DNA from: Abyssibacter sp.
Lineage (GTDB): Bacteria > Pseudomonadota > Gammaproteobacteria > Nevskiales > OUC007
NCBI GenBank assembly: GCA_023146115.1
Contig: JAGLCS010000065.1
Location: 1-57,705 of the forward strand
Reading direction: 5' to 3'
Length of the DNA: 57,705 nt
Every line of letters starts with the position of its first letter. Positions within the stretch are counted from its first letter, which is position 1. The position numbers and the translations under genes are program-made. The notes under the pieces were generated by a model. The model was not told the origin of the DNA. It was given only the letters and a program-made list of their open reading frames with translations, and did no database searches. This document shows, piece after piece, positions 49,848 to 57,705 of this stretch.

Positions 49848-51338
49848 TTACGGATCAGGCGCAACCGGTTCTTCAGGCTCCGACAGAGCGGGCGATGAAT
49901 CGGCCGGCTCCGAAGATTGGGCGGGCGCAGCGTCTGTGTTGACCGGCGCCTGCGGCACCTTGCCGTCACTCTCCTCCGCCTCTTCTTCCGGCGCATCCTC
50001 GCCGTCCGTCCGGGGGGCTGTTTCCTCGGCGCGTTCGGGCGGCGGACGCTCCGTTTCGGTGGCCTCGTCGGTGTCTTCCACGCTGGGCTCATCAGCCGGC
50101 TGGGCGGCGGCCTCTTCCTGCACGGCCTCCTCGGTGGTCTGGATACCGACCCGGAAAGCCGCGAAGCCTGGCATCACCACCTGGTTCAACGCCATGCCTA
50201 GGATCCGTCCCCGGTAGGGCGATCTCACCTCATGGCGAACGTTGGTGATCGGGTCGGTGATCGTGCCCAGTACCGTGCCTTCCGTGACCACATCACCAAC
50301 TCGCACCAGGGTCAGCAGAATTCCGCCGTGGTCCGAGCGCACCCAATACGACTCGTAGAACACCGGCTGTGGCGTTGACCAGCGACGTTCTCGATCAATC
50401 ATGCCCAGCTGATGCATCAGCGTCTCGATACCACGCACGCCCTGGTCGACTTGTTGTGGCTGAAGACGCAGCGGCTCGCCGGCCTCCAACGTCACGGCCG
50501 GAATACCCGAATCGACCGCCGCCCGCCGCAACGTGCCCTTCGCGCCCTCGGTGTGGAGCACGGCGATACCCCCGAATCCGCGGCTCAGTTCCACCACCGC
50601 GGGCTGGGTGAGATCTGCTCGAAGCTGCGGCAGGTTGGTCCGGTGGAACGACCCGGTGTGCAGATCGGCCAGCCGGTCGCAGTGCTCAATGACTTCGGTG
50701 AAGAAGGAATACGCCACGCGGGAGGCCAGGCTGCCGGTCGGCGAGCCGGGAAAATAGCGATTGAGATCACGCCGGTCGGGCAGATATCTCGAATTGCGCT
50801 GAAAACCAGCCAGGTTGACGATGGGCACGCCGATCACGGTGCCGGACAACGCTTTCGGGTCCAGCGAATGCACGACGCGGCGGATGATCTCGATGCCGTT
50901 GAGCTCATCACCATGCACGGCGCCGGTCAGGCACAGCACCGGCCCTTCCTGCGCGCCATGCGAAATCAGTACGGGCGTCGCCCCGCCGAGTTGACCGAAA
51001 TGGTAACTCGCGGTCCAGGCCAACTGCCGCCAGGTACCGGGTTCAACCGATTGCCCCAGCAACTGGAACGGCTGGACCCCGTCTGGGTCGACCTCCGGAT
51101 CGGGCGGAGTGGCCACCGGCTCTGCGCCTGCTGCCACATCGGCTGCGGACGGAGCCGCTGTCGCCGTCTCGCCCTGCGAGGCGGCCCTGGTTGACGCGCT
51201 CGAAACACCCGCCTCTTCCAGCGCCGGCTCTGGCGCGCTGTTGGTGACCGGGGCTTGCGCGATGGCGGCGGGCCCAGACAGCGCTGCGGCAGACAAGGCG
51301 ATGATGATGCGATTGATCATGGTGTTGCAAACTAGCAA
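49848..51338 (-). CDS. Exported M14-type succinylglutamate desuccinylase/aspartoacylase-family protein
   Basis: A 496-aa metallopeptidase-fold protein. A signal peptide ending near AIAQA is followed by an Ala/Pro/Glu-rich spacer. The zinc site is His 142 and Glu 145 (GAVHGDELNG) and His 227 (ADLHTGS), with the catalytic-type Glu 285 in TLEAGEP; a C-terminal biotinyl-like beta domain ends near residue 400. The last 96 residues are a low-complexity acidic tail with 22 Glu and 9 Asp against 4 basic residues. Being exported, it cannot act as the cytoplasmic AstE. The start is TTG with AGGAAGGG ahead; an ATG six codons later also fits. Divergent from the retropepsin-like gene. Confidence 0.85.
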   Translation of the reverse strand: MLVCNTMINRIIIALSAAALSGPAAIAQAPVTNSAPEPALEEAGVSSASTRAASQGETATAAPSAADVAAGAEPVATPPDPEVDPDGVQPFQLLGQSVEPGTWRQLAWTASYHFGQLGGATPVLISHGAQEGPVLCLTGAVHGDELNGIEIIRRVVHSLDPKALSGTVIGVPIVNLAGFQRNSRYLPDRRDLNRYFPGSPTGSLASRVAYSFFTEVIEHCDRLADLHTGSFHRTNLPQLRADLTQPAVVELSRGFGGIAVLHTEGAKGTLRRAAVDSGIPAVTLEAGEPLRLQPQQVDQGVRGIETLMHQLGMIDRERRWSTPQPVFYESYWVRSDHGGILLTLVRVGDVVTEGTVLGTITDPITNVRHEVRSPYRGRILGMALNQVVMPGFAAFRVGIQTTEEAVQEEAAAQPADEPSVEDTDEATETERPPPERAEETAPRTDGEDAPEEEAEESDGKVPQAPVNTDAAPAQSSEPADSSPALSEPEEPVAPDP

Positions 51339-51445
51339 AGATCCCTTCCTTTCTGGAAAAACGGACGCTGTTCATGCTGGATTCGTGCGACCGGCGTGGC
51401 GATTCCCTAGACTGATACTCGGGCATTCAACAGACGCAAGACTTC

Positions 51446-51955
51446 ATGCGATGGTTCCTTTCGGCTGTGATCGCAGCCAGTTTGGCCAGTTCCTTCAACG
51501 CCACGGCTGACAGCCGCACGCCCGGCAAGGTCATTGCCGGTTGGGTAGAAAAAGTGAGCCTCCAGCCGTGGAACGTGATTGTTTCAGCCAAGCTGGATAC
51601 TGGCGCTCTCACGTCGTCCATCCACGCCGAAGATATTGAGCGCTTCGAGAAAGACGACGAACGCTGGGTGAGGTTCACGCTGGTTCTGGAAGACGAGAAC
51701 GATAAGGTCCATCGCATCGAAACCGAACAAGCGCTCGCCAGAAACGTCCGAATCAAGGACCATGACGACCCCAGCGCGCGCCGCGCGGTCGTGGAACTGG
51801 AACTGTGCTTCGATGGCCGCAGGCACCGGACACAGTTCTCGCTCGCAGATCGCGGCGACTTCATCTACCCCGTGTTGTTGGGCCGCCGCTTCATGGAGGA
51901 TGTCGCCGTCGTTGATCCGGAAAGCACGTTTTTGACCCAGGCGCGCTGTGAATGA
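51446..51955 (+). CDS. Retropepsin-like periplasmic protease (RimB/'ATP-dependent zinc protease' family)
   Basis: A 169-aa protein with an N-terminal signal peptide (about residues 1-22, ending NATA). The family motif is KLDTGALTSSIHAED with the catalytic Asp at residue 51, in the D-T-G form of aspartic (retropepsin-fold) proteases; 'ATP-dependent zinc protease' is an old database name without support here. The end YPVLLGRRFMEDVAVVDP is typical of the family, which includes RimB, a trimmer of polyglutamate on ribosomal protein S6. Here export to the periplasm excludes that target. It starts the plus-strand part of the four-gene cluster. Confidence 0.85.
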   Translation: MRWFLSAVIAASLASSFNATADSRTPGKVIAGWVEKVSLQPWNVIVSAKLDTGALTSSIHAEDIERFEKDDERWVRFTLVLEDENDKVHRIETEQALARNVRIKDHDDPSARRAVVELELCFDGRRHRTQFSLADRGDFIYPVLLGRRFMEDVAVVDPESTFLTQARCE

Positions 51956-52025
51956 GCGTTGGCTCCCGGACCTGCACGCGGCGGTCGGGGCTAATTGTTG
52001 ACCACCGGTCCCAGGGGAGATGGGG

Positions 52026-52100
52026 ATGACTGACGTGACACTGCACGCACTAATTGAAGCCATGGGGTCCATGGCCGCATTCAGCGGGACACTCCATTGA
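52026..52100 (+). CDS. Possible 24-aa leader peptide overlapping the next gene
   Basis: An ATG-started frame of 24 codons, ending in TGA, lies between the retropepsin-like and membrane-protein genes. AGGGGAG sits 6 nt before the ATG, the best ribosome binding site in this cluster. The stop overlaps the TTG start of the membrane protein gene (TTGA), a geometry for reinitiation. The peptide starts MTDVTLHALIEAM, ends FSGTLH, and shows no known domain. It could be a coupling leader or chance; no homology can be tested here. Confidence 0.45.
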   Translation: MTDVTLHALIEAMGSMAAFSGTLH

Positions 52101-53632
52101 GAAATCTGCCGGTCTGGATCATCGCCGCGCTGCTCATGGTCGCCGGCGGCCTGCTGTGCGCCTACAAGGTCAATGTACTCGGACTCCCGTTGCTGCCGAG
52201 CACCGACGCCGCAGTGTGGACCGTCGAAGCCCGGGCCGCGTTTCGCGCACGAGGCGGCCCCGTCAAGGCAACGCTGCTCATTCCGCGCGAACCGCCTGGT
52301 TTTGAACGCCTGGATGAGAACTACATTTCGAACGGGTTTGGAGTCTCTCAGGAAGTCAGCGGCCAGAACCGGGCAGCACTGTGGGCGGTGCGCCGGGCTA
52401 GCGGAATCCAAGCGGTCTACTACCGCCTGACGGTCTTTGAAACCCAAACCGGCAACACCACGCATAACGACCCCTTTCCGGGCTATCCCCGTGTGCCGGA
52501 CTATGGCGAGTCCACCCAGGCCGCTGTGAACGCCTTGCTCAACGAAGTGCGTTCGGAGTCCGCCGACATCGCGACCTTCGCACGCGCCCTGATCGCGCGG
52601 ATGAACCGTGAGGGAGCCAATCCTTCGGTCGACAGCCTGCGCACCGGCGGCGACAGCCCCGGCGCGTGGGCGCAGTGGCTGGTCGATGTACTGGCCGGAG
52701 CGCGCATCCCGGCCCGTGTCATCTGGGGTCTTCCGCTGGTCGATGGCACGCGTGACGCAACCCTGGTGCCGTACATCGAAGTGCATAACGAACAGCGCTG
52801 GATCCCCATGTCGCCGGAGACGGGAGTGGTCGGCCTGCCGGACGACTTTCTGGTCTGGCGCATCGGCAACGACCCGCTGCTGGCGGTGGATGGCGGGGCG
52901 CAGCCCGATGTCCGCTTCTCGGTGACACGTAGCCAGCGTCAGATCGTGTCCATCGCGCGTGACCGGGCGAAACTGCACGGCTCGCTGATGCTGGACTACT
53001 CGCTGTTTTCGCTCCCCGTTCAGACACAGAACGTCTATCGGGTGTTGCTCACCGTGCCGTTGGGGGCCTTTCTGGTCGTGCTGCTGCGCAACGTGGTCGG
53101 CGTCAAGACCTTCGGTACCTTCATGCCGATCCTGATCGCGCTGGCGTTCCGTGAGACCAAGCTGCTGTGGGGGATCGTGCTGTTTTCTCTGATCGTGGCC
53201 CTTGGCCTTGGACTACGGTTTGCGCTGGAGCGGTTAAAGCTGCTGCTGGTTCCGCGCCTGGCATCGGTCCTGATCATCGTGATTCTGCTGATGTTGTTCG
53301 TCAGCCTGGTGAGCCATCACCTGGGCATGAACCGCGGCCTGTCGATTGCGCTGTTCCCGATGGTGATTCTCGCGATGACCATCGAGCGCATGTCGCTGGT
53401 GTGGGAGGAACATGGTGCCTGGGAGGCCATTCTCCAGGGCGGTGGCAGCCTGCTCGTCGCAGCCGCGGGCTTCCTGATCATGAGCAACCAAACGCTCACG
53501 CATCTCGTATTCGTCTTCCCGGAATTACTGCTCGTGCTGCTCGGCGGCTGCCTGATTCTGGGGCGTTATACCGGCTATCGGCTGTCGGAGTTCTGGCGCT
53601 TCCGCGCCGTGCTAACCGGCAAAGACCCGTAA
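52097..53632 (+). CDS. Membrane protein with inactive transglutaminase-like domain and 7 transmembrane helices
   Basis: A 511-aa protein. One transmembrane segment at about 5-23 precedes a periplasmic region (about 30-310) holding a transglutaminase-like domain, then about seven helices from residue 316 on. The fold signature is GGDSPGAWAQWLVDVLAGAR with IPARVIWG, but all catalytic positions are changed: the Cys position holds Ser/Pro (187-188), the His region reads VPYIEV, and the Asp region SPETG. This is the pattern of the 'inactive transglutaminase fused to 7TM' family. The TTG start is supported by the hydrophobic N-terminus and the overlap with the leader frame. It ends sharing one base with the ligase gene. 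Confidence 0.85.
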   Translation: MRNLPVWIIAALLMVAGGLLCAYKVNVLGLPLLPSTDAAVWTVEARAAFRARGGPVKATLLIPREPPGFERLDENYISNGFGVSQEVSGQNRAALWAVRRASGIQAVYYRLTVFETQTGNTTHNDPFPGYPRVPDYGESTQAAVNALLNEVRSESADIATFARALIARMNREGANPSVDSLRTGGDSPGAWAQWLVDVLAGARIPARVIWGLPLVDGTRDATLVPYIEVHNEQRWIPMSPETGVVGLPDDFLVWRIGNDPLLAVDGGAQPDVRFSVTRSQRQIVSIARDRAKLHGSLMLDYSLFSLPVQTQNVYRVLLTVPLGAFLVVLLRNVVGVKTFGTFMPILIALAFRETKLLWGIVLFSLIVALGLGLRFALERLKLLLVPRLASVLIIVILLMLFVSLVSHHLGMNRGLSIALFPMVILAMTIERMSLVWEEHGAWEAILQGGGSLLVAAAGFLIMSNQTLTHLVFVFPELLLVLLGGCLILGRYTGYRLSEFWRFRAVLTGKDP

Positions 53633-54585
53633 TGCGCTGGCCTGGCACCATCTTGCGCGAGGCCGGCATTTTGTCGATGAATCAGCGTAACGCTGATTTC
53701 ATCATGCTCAACAACGCACGCCGCCTTTATCCGCTGGTTGACGACAAACTGAAAACCAAGGAACTGGCCAAACGCGCAGGCATCGCGGTGCCCGCGCTGT
53801 ATGGGGTGATTCGCACCGAGCACGCGATCAACGAGCTGGATGCGCTGCTGGGCGAGCACAAGTCCTTCGTCGTCAAGCCGGCTCACGGCAGCGGAGGCAA
53901 CGGCATCCTGGTCATCACCGATCGCCGTCAGGGTCGTTTCGTGAAAGCCAGTGGCTCGATGATTTCGCGGGATGAGCTGGGCCACCACATCTCCAACATC
54001 CTGTCGGGCATGTTCAGCCTCGGCGGCATGCCTGACCAGGCCATGATCGAATACTGCGTGCAGTTCGATCCGATTTTTGAAGATGTCGCGTTTCAGGGCG
54101 TGCCGGATATCCGCACCATCGTGTTCCGTGGCGTGCCCGTCGCCTCTATGGTCCGGCTGCCGACACGGGCATCCGATGGCAAGGCGAATCTGCATCAGGG
54201 TGCCGTCGGCGCCGGCATCGACATGGCCAGCGGCCAGACCCAGTCCGGTGTTTGTCAGAACGCCCGCGTGTCCACGCACCCAGATACCGGGGCCGCACTC
54301 GCAGGCATCGGCATCCCTGGCTGGGAGACCTTGTTGCTGTTGGCCGCACGCTGCTACGACCTCGCCGCACTAGGCTATCTGGGCGTCGATGTGGTGCTGG
54401 ACCGAGAGTTCGGCCCACTGGTGCTGGAACTCAACGCACGCCCAGGACTGTCGATCCAACTGGCGAATCGCCGCGGGTTGTTGCCGGCGCTCAAAGCCAT
54501 CGAAGGGATGGAATCAATTCCGACCGCCGCCGACGAACGCGTCGCGCTGGGGCTGGACTTGCTTGCAGGCTCTGCAACGTCATAA
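53632..54585 (+). CDS. RimK-like alpha-L-glutamate ligase-related ATP-grasp protein
   Basis: A 317-aa soluble protein without signal peptide, so cytoplasmic or membrane-associated. The ATP-grasp features are the lysine and glycine-rich loop SFVVKPAHGSGGNGILVI and the metal/ATP-binding end LVLELNARPGLSIQLANRRG, with DIRTIVFRGVPVASMVRLP between. Family members are called alpha-L-glutamate ligase-like; RimK itself adds Glu to ribosomal protein S6. The actual acceptor and amino acid are unknown. Its ATG shares one base with the upstream stop (TAATG), so it is cotranslated with the membrane protein. Confidence 0.87.
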   Translation: MRWPGTILREAGILSMNQRNADFIMLNNARRLYPLVDDKLKTKELAKRAGIAVPALYGVIRTEHAINELDALLGEHKSFVVKPAHGSGGNGILVITDRRQGRFVKASGSMISRDELGHHISNILSGMFSLGGMPDQAMIEYCVQFDPIFEDVAFQGVPDIRTIVFRGVPVASMVRLPTRASDGKANLHQGAVGAGIDMASGQTQSGVCQNARVSTHPDTGAALAGIGIPGWETLLLLAARCYDLAALGYLGVDVVLDREFGPLVLELNARPGLSIQLANRRGLLPALKAIEGMESIPTAADERVALGLDLLAGSATS

Positions 54586-54723
54586 TGCAGCAACGATGCG
54601 AATCGGCAACGGTCCGTTCATCGAACATCATCGCGGGACGATGCGCTCAGGCGCTGGCGATTCTGGCTGCCACGTCGACGCGACATATCAATAAAAAACT
54701 CCGTGCGAACTCCGAGGAAGATC

Positions 54724-55176
54724 ATGAAACACAGCCTGACTGGCGTGCTGATCGCCGTGACCATCATCCTGACGGGCTGCGGCTCACAGGGCGACCCGAT
54801 CCAAGTTGAAAATGGCTGGGTCCGCGCCCTGCCCCCTGGCGCCAAGATGACGGCCGGTTATGTCACCGTCACCAACAACGGCGACGGCGAACTGCGAATG
54901 CTCGGCGTCTCCAGCCCGAATTTCGGCCGGATCGAAATGCACAGCACCTATCTCGAGGACGGCGTGCAGCGCATGCGCATGGTCGACGGCTACAAGGTCG
55001 CTCCCGGTGAATCGCTGGAACTGAAAGCCGGTGGCAATCATCTGATGATGCGGTTCCCTCGTGATCTGGAAGCCACTAGCGGAACCATCCCGGTCTCTCT
55101 CGCCTTTCGCGATGCGGCCGGCGAACTCGTTTCGATAGAATCAGCGTTCGAGCTGCGACAGTCAGCGCCGAACTGA
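54724..55176 (+). CDS. PCuAC-type periplasmic copper chaperone lipoprotein
   Basis: A 150-aa protein. The signal peptide ends in lipobox LTGC with Cys 19. The PCuAC copper site is present as EMHSTYLEDGVQRMRMV and GGNHLMM, the H-M-x10-M-x21-H-x-M type pattern. PCuAC proteins deliver Cu(I) to cytochrome oxidase (with Sco) or buffer copper. GAGGAAG lies just before the ATG. The 138 bp upstream after the ligase gene contain no gene I can support. No Sco or oxidase genes are nearby, but a metal transporter follows. Confidence 0.9.
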   Translation: MKHSLTGVLIAVTIILTGCGSQGDPIQVENGWVRALPPGAKMTAGYVTVTNNGDGELRMLGVSSPNFGRIEMHSTYLEDGVQRMRMVDGYKVAPGESLELKAGGNHLMMRFPRDLEATSGTIPVSLAFRDAAGELVSIESAFELRQSAPN

Positions 55177-55275
55177 ATGTCAGCCCCCGCAGTCTGACCC
55201 GACCGCAGCATCCTGCCAGCCACTAGCGCGGAAATTCTCCCGCGCTGGCGTCTGCGGCACGCGTAAAATGGGCTG

Positions 55276-57060
55276 ATGCATCTCGTCACTCTTGTTGCCA
55301 GCCTGGTTGCACTGCTATTCGGGCCGTTCGCCTATGCCTGGCTGAATCGTCAGCGACGGCTAAGCGCCGTGCTCGATGGCTTTGTGTTCGTCAGCATCGC
55401 CGGCATTGTCCTGCTCGAAGCCCTGCCCGAAGCCGTCGCACACGGCGGCGTGCTGGCATGGTTGGCGCTGGCGATTGGCATGTTCGGTCCGACCCTGGCG
55501 GAATCGTTACTGCACCATGCCGCCCGGGAGACGCATCTACTCACGTTGCTGCTGGGCGGTTTCGGCCTGATCCTGCATGCGACTGTCGATGGCGCAGCCT
55601 TGTCCGAACCCGCACACGCCGGGCCGGGCCTGGCACTGGCAGTGGTGTTACACCGCATTCCGGTCGGGCTGGCCATCTGGTGGTTACTGCGCCCGACCTT
55701 CGGCCTGCGCACTGCCTGGTTGACGCTGGTGCTCATGCTCGTGGGGACCGCCGCCGGTTTCTCGATGGGCGGCGAGATCGCGGCCCACGGCACCACGCCG
55801 GCACTCGCCATCTTCCAGGCCTTCATCGCCGGCTCAATTCTGCATGTGGTGTTCAACAAGCCGCATCTGGGCGATCGATACGCCGTCGACTCTCACGACC
55901 ATGTATCGCCCCGGTACGAAGGCATCGGCAATGTGCTGGGCCTGGGCGTGGTCGTGGCTGTCGCGTTGCTGCACGGCGAAGCGCACTCGAGCCACTCCAA
56001 CCCCATCGAACTACCCTGGGCGCGCCTGTTGGATCTCACGCTGATCAGCGCGCCTGCACTGCTGCTCGGCTTCGGGCTGGCAGCCGCTCTCGGCCTTTGG
56101 CTGCCCGAATCTCCAGTGCGCTGGTTGCAGCGTGGCCCGGCACTGCGCCAAGCCTGGCGCGGCATGCTGTTCGGCCTGCCCTTGCCGGTTTGTAGCTGCG
56201 GCGTGCTGCCGGTCTACCGCTCGCTGGTACAGCGCGGTGTGCCGGGCTGCGCGGGCATCGCATTTCTCGTCGCCACGCCGGAACTGGGCCTGGATGCGCT
56301 ACTGCTGTCGCTGCCCCTGCTCGGCGAATCCATGACCCTGGCGCGAGTGATCGCCGCCGCGGTGCTCGCGCTGGCGGTGGGCTGGTGGGTTGGATCGAGA
56401 CTACCTGCAGGCGAAGCGGCCGCGCCGGTGCACACAGCTGGCTGCTGCGAGCCGAGCGCCACACCGGAACAAGCCCCCGCAAGCCCATCATGGCGCGATT
56501 TCTTCACGCAGCTGGACGAGATGGTTCGGGCCACCGGGCCTTGGCTGATCATCGGACTGGTGCTGGCGGCGATTGCCGAGCCCCTGCTTGATCAGGCGCC
56601 ATTCATGGCCTGGCCGGGTCTCGTCCAGGTGCTGTTCTTCGCCGTGCTGGGCATTCCCGTCTACGTCTGCGCGAGCGGCGCCACGCCCATCGTCGCCATT
56701 CTGCTGGCCGGCGGGCTGTCACCCGGTGCCGGGCTGGCTTTCCTGCTATCCGGGCCGGCGACGAATGTCGCGAGCTTCGGCCTGCTCCGCAATCTTCACG
56801 GGCGCGCGACCGCACTTCGCTTTGCCGGTGCCATGGTTGCGGGCGCGGTGCTGCTGGGCCTGATCACCAATGCCGTGCTCGGTGACGGCGGCCAGTTCGA
56901 CGCCGAAGCCCTGCATCACCTGGACGGCAATTGGCTGCAGTGGGGATGTCTCGCGCTACTCGGGCTGCTGGTGGGAGCCGCCGTGCTACAGCAAGGGGCT
57001 CGGCGCTTTTTCGCCGATGGACTGCGAGGCGAGCACGCCCCACAGCCGCATCAGCACTGA
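55276..57060 (+). CDS. ZIP-like domain fused to an SO_0444/ArsP-type metal permease
   Basis: A 594-aa polytopic protein with about 15 or more hydrophobic spans. The N-terminal ~235 residues are ZIP-like: EALPEA near 49, HATVDG at 101-106 and HRIPVG at 126-131 match the metal motifs of ZIP helices 4 and 5, and His-rich loops (SHDH, EAHSSHS) follow. The C-terminal ~350 residues are a permease of the DUF318/ArsP type with PLPVCSCGVLPVYRSL near 305, FLVATPELGLDALLLSLPLL, an AGCCEPS loop, and FLLSGPATNVASFGLL; relatives are described as Cu/Zn efflux (SO_0444 family). Fusion of an uptake-type and an efflux-type domain is unusual. Neighbours a copper chaperone. Confidence 0.82.
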   Translation: MHLVTLVASLVALLFGPFAYAWLNRQRRLSAVLDGFVFVSIAGIVLLEALPEAVAHGGVLAWLALAIGMFGPTLAESLLHHAARETHLLTLLLGGFGLILHATVDGAALSEPAHAGPGLALAVVLHRIPVGLAIWWLLRPTFGLRTAWLTLVLMLVGTAAGFSMGGEIAAHGTTPALAIFQAFIAGSILHVVFNKPHLGDRYAVDSHDHVSPRYEGIGNVLGLGVVVAVALLHGEAHSSHSNPIELPWARLLDLTLISAPALLLGFGLAAALGLWLPESPVRWLQRGPALRQAWRGMLFGLPLPVCSCGVLPVYRSLVQRGVPGCAGIAFLVATPELGLDALLLSLPLLGESMTLARVIAAAVLALAVGWWVGSRLPAGEAAAPVHTAGCCEPSATPEQAPASPSWRDFFTQLDEMVRATGPWLIIGLVLAAIAEPLLDQAPFMAWPGLVQVLFFAVLGIPVYVCASGATPIVAILLAGGLSPGAGLAFLLSGPATNVASFGLLRNLHGRATALRFAGAMVAGAVLLGLITNAVLGDGGQFDAEALHHLDGNWLQWGCLALLGLLVGAAVLQQGARRFFADGLRGEHAPQPHQH

Positions 57061-57081
57061 CAGCAGCCGCGCGGTCCCGAA

Positions 57082-57705
57082 TCAGGCCGCGACGTCGACC
57101 TTCGGGGCTGTGCGTGCCAGGGCTTCTTCCCGCAATTGCTGCACCGCCTCGGTCAGCGACACGGTCTGCTGCTGCTTTCGGCCCAGCCGCCGAATCGTCA
57201 CCTTGCCCTCCTCCGCCTCGTTGCGGCCCAGCACGAAGATTGCGGGGATCTTGTTGTTGCTGTGCTCGCGGATCTTGCGGTTGATCTTTTCGTTGCGGAT
57301 GTCGAGCTCGACACGCAGGCCAGCGGCCTTGAGCGCGGCGGCAACCTCGCGGGCATAGTCGTCGGCGTCGGAGACGATGGTCGCGACCGCGACCTGAACC
57401 GGTGCCAGCCAGAATGGCAGCGCGCCGGCATATTGCTCGATCAGAATGCCGATGAAGCGCTCCAGCGAACCGAGAATCGCCCGGTGCAGCATGGCCGGAC
57501 GCTTGCGACTGCCGTCCTCCGCCACATACTCGATATCGAAGCGCTCGGGCAGATTGAAATCCACCTGCACCGTCCCGCACTGCCAGCCGCGGCCGATGGC
57601 GTCGTACAGGGTGAACTCCAGCTTCGGACCATAAAACGCCCCGTCGCCTTCGGCGATGACGTAGTCCACGCCCATCATTTCGCAGGCCTGTTTCAACTCG
57701 CCCTC
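57082..57705 (-). CDS. thrS: Threonine--tRNA ligase, 3' part
   Basis: The last 207 codons and stop of thrS; the start lies outside the window. Visible class II core segments are [38 protein letters not shown] and [20 protein letters not shown] (motif 3). The C-terminal anticodon-binding domain reads [15 protein letters not shown] to the end, with [18 protein letters not shown]. It is convergent with the permease, 21 bp apart, with no hairpin terminator between them. In frame to the last base of the window. Confidence 0.97.
   Translation of the reverse strand, partial: EGELKQACEMMGVDYVIAEGDGAFYGPKLEFTLYDAIGRGWQCGTVQVDFNLPERFDIEYVAEDGSRKRPAMLHRAILGSLERFIGILIEQYAGALPFWLAPVQVAVATIVSDADDYAREVAAALKAAGLRVELDIRNEKINRKIREHSNNKIPAIFVLGRNEAEEGKVTIRRLGRKQQQTVSLTEAVQQLREEALARTAPKVDVAA

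Noticed and set aside
49848-51338. The M14 protein as the missing AstE
   Set aside because: It has a signal peptide and lies in a different conserved cluster, so it would not meet cytoplasmic succinylglutamate.
48030-52002. Twelve-base repeat CTAATTGTTGAC at 48030 and 51991
   Set aside because: Many shared 12-mers are expected by chance in a window this long; one copy is the coding end of the synthase-like gene.
51584-52978. 464-codon open frame on the minus strand
   Set aside because: Antisense to the retropepsin-like and 7TM genes, both with family motifs; no domain seen.
52097-53632. An active transglutaminase
   Set aside because: All three catalytic positions are replaced.

Overview
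This is a GC-rich window (about 60-65% in most lines I sampled) of ordinary gammaproteobacterial chromosome. Three things point there: the ftsB-ispD-ispF-truD...surE-pcm-nlpD order, the minor-pilin/ispH/lspA/ribF/murJ/rpsT/proB/obgE/rpmA/rplU/ispB neighbourhood best known from Pseudomonas, and the ast (arginine succinyltransferase) genes. Type IV pilin, LPS (kdsA) and outer-membrane genes show a Gram-negative cell. I cannot name the genus; a Salinisphaerales/Nevskiales-like lineage would fit but is a guess. I see no insertion sequence, prophage, CRISPR array or plasmid function. Almost all of the sequence is coding, with many 1-4 nt start/stop overlaps.

Layout. (1) 1-16384, nearly all minus strand: start of an aminotransferase, nlpD, a YqaA/DedA-like membrane protein, pcm, surE; a plus-strand Smr gene and a TetR gene; then truD, ispF, ispD, ftsB, eno, kdsA, pyrG, tilS, accA and dnaE. 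(2) 16562-19037, plus strand: a three-gene polar amino-acid ABC transporter. (3) 19080-20886: tRNA-Arg(CCU), tRNA-Asn(GUU) and a TSP3-repeat OmpA-family porin. (4) 20992-27798: arginine catabolism, with an M20 hydrolase, astA, astD, astB and an ElaA-type acetyltransferase on plus and astC on minus, preceded by tRNA-Thr(CGU). (5) 28128-37787: minor-pilin operon fimT/U-pilV-pilW-pilX-pilY1-pilE, interrupted by a reversed thiO-like oxidase before a second pilE-like gene. (6) 37784-46302: ispH-lspA-ribF-murJ (minus), rpsT (plus), proB-obgE-rpmA-rplU (minus) and the octaprenyl diphosphate synthase gene ispB (plus). (7) 46380-49682: tRNA-Pro(CGG) and an aldehyde dehydrogenase/acetolactate synthase-like pair. 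(8) 49848-54585: a four-gene envelope peptide-modification cluster (M14 metallopeptidase, retropepsin-like protease, inactive-transglutaminase 7TM protein, RimK-like ATP-grasp ligase). (9) 54724-57060: a PCuAC copper-chaperone lipoprotein and a ZIP/permease fusion. (10) the 3' end of thrS.

How the genes fit together. Regions 1 and 6 are housekeeping: isoprenoid precursors (ispD, ispF, ispH, ispB), cell division and envelope (ftsB, nlpD, murJ, lspA, kdsA), ribosome and tRNA function (truD, tilS, rpsT, rpmA, rplU, obgE), and central metabolism and replication. Region 4 encodes the AST pathway except a recognisable astE; the leading M20 hydrolase is a candidate for that last step. Region 8 is the most interesting block. 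Its ligase resembles RimK and its protease resembles RimB, but here the protease and the M14 enzyme carry export signals, and a membrane protein with a dead transglutaminase-like domain sits between. A 24-codon open frame with a strong ribosome binding site overlaps the start of that membrane protein. The four-protein association is known from comparative genomics; as far as I know its substrate is not established.
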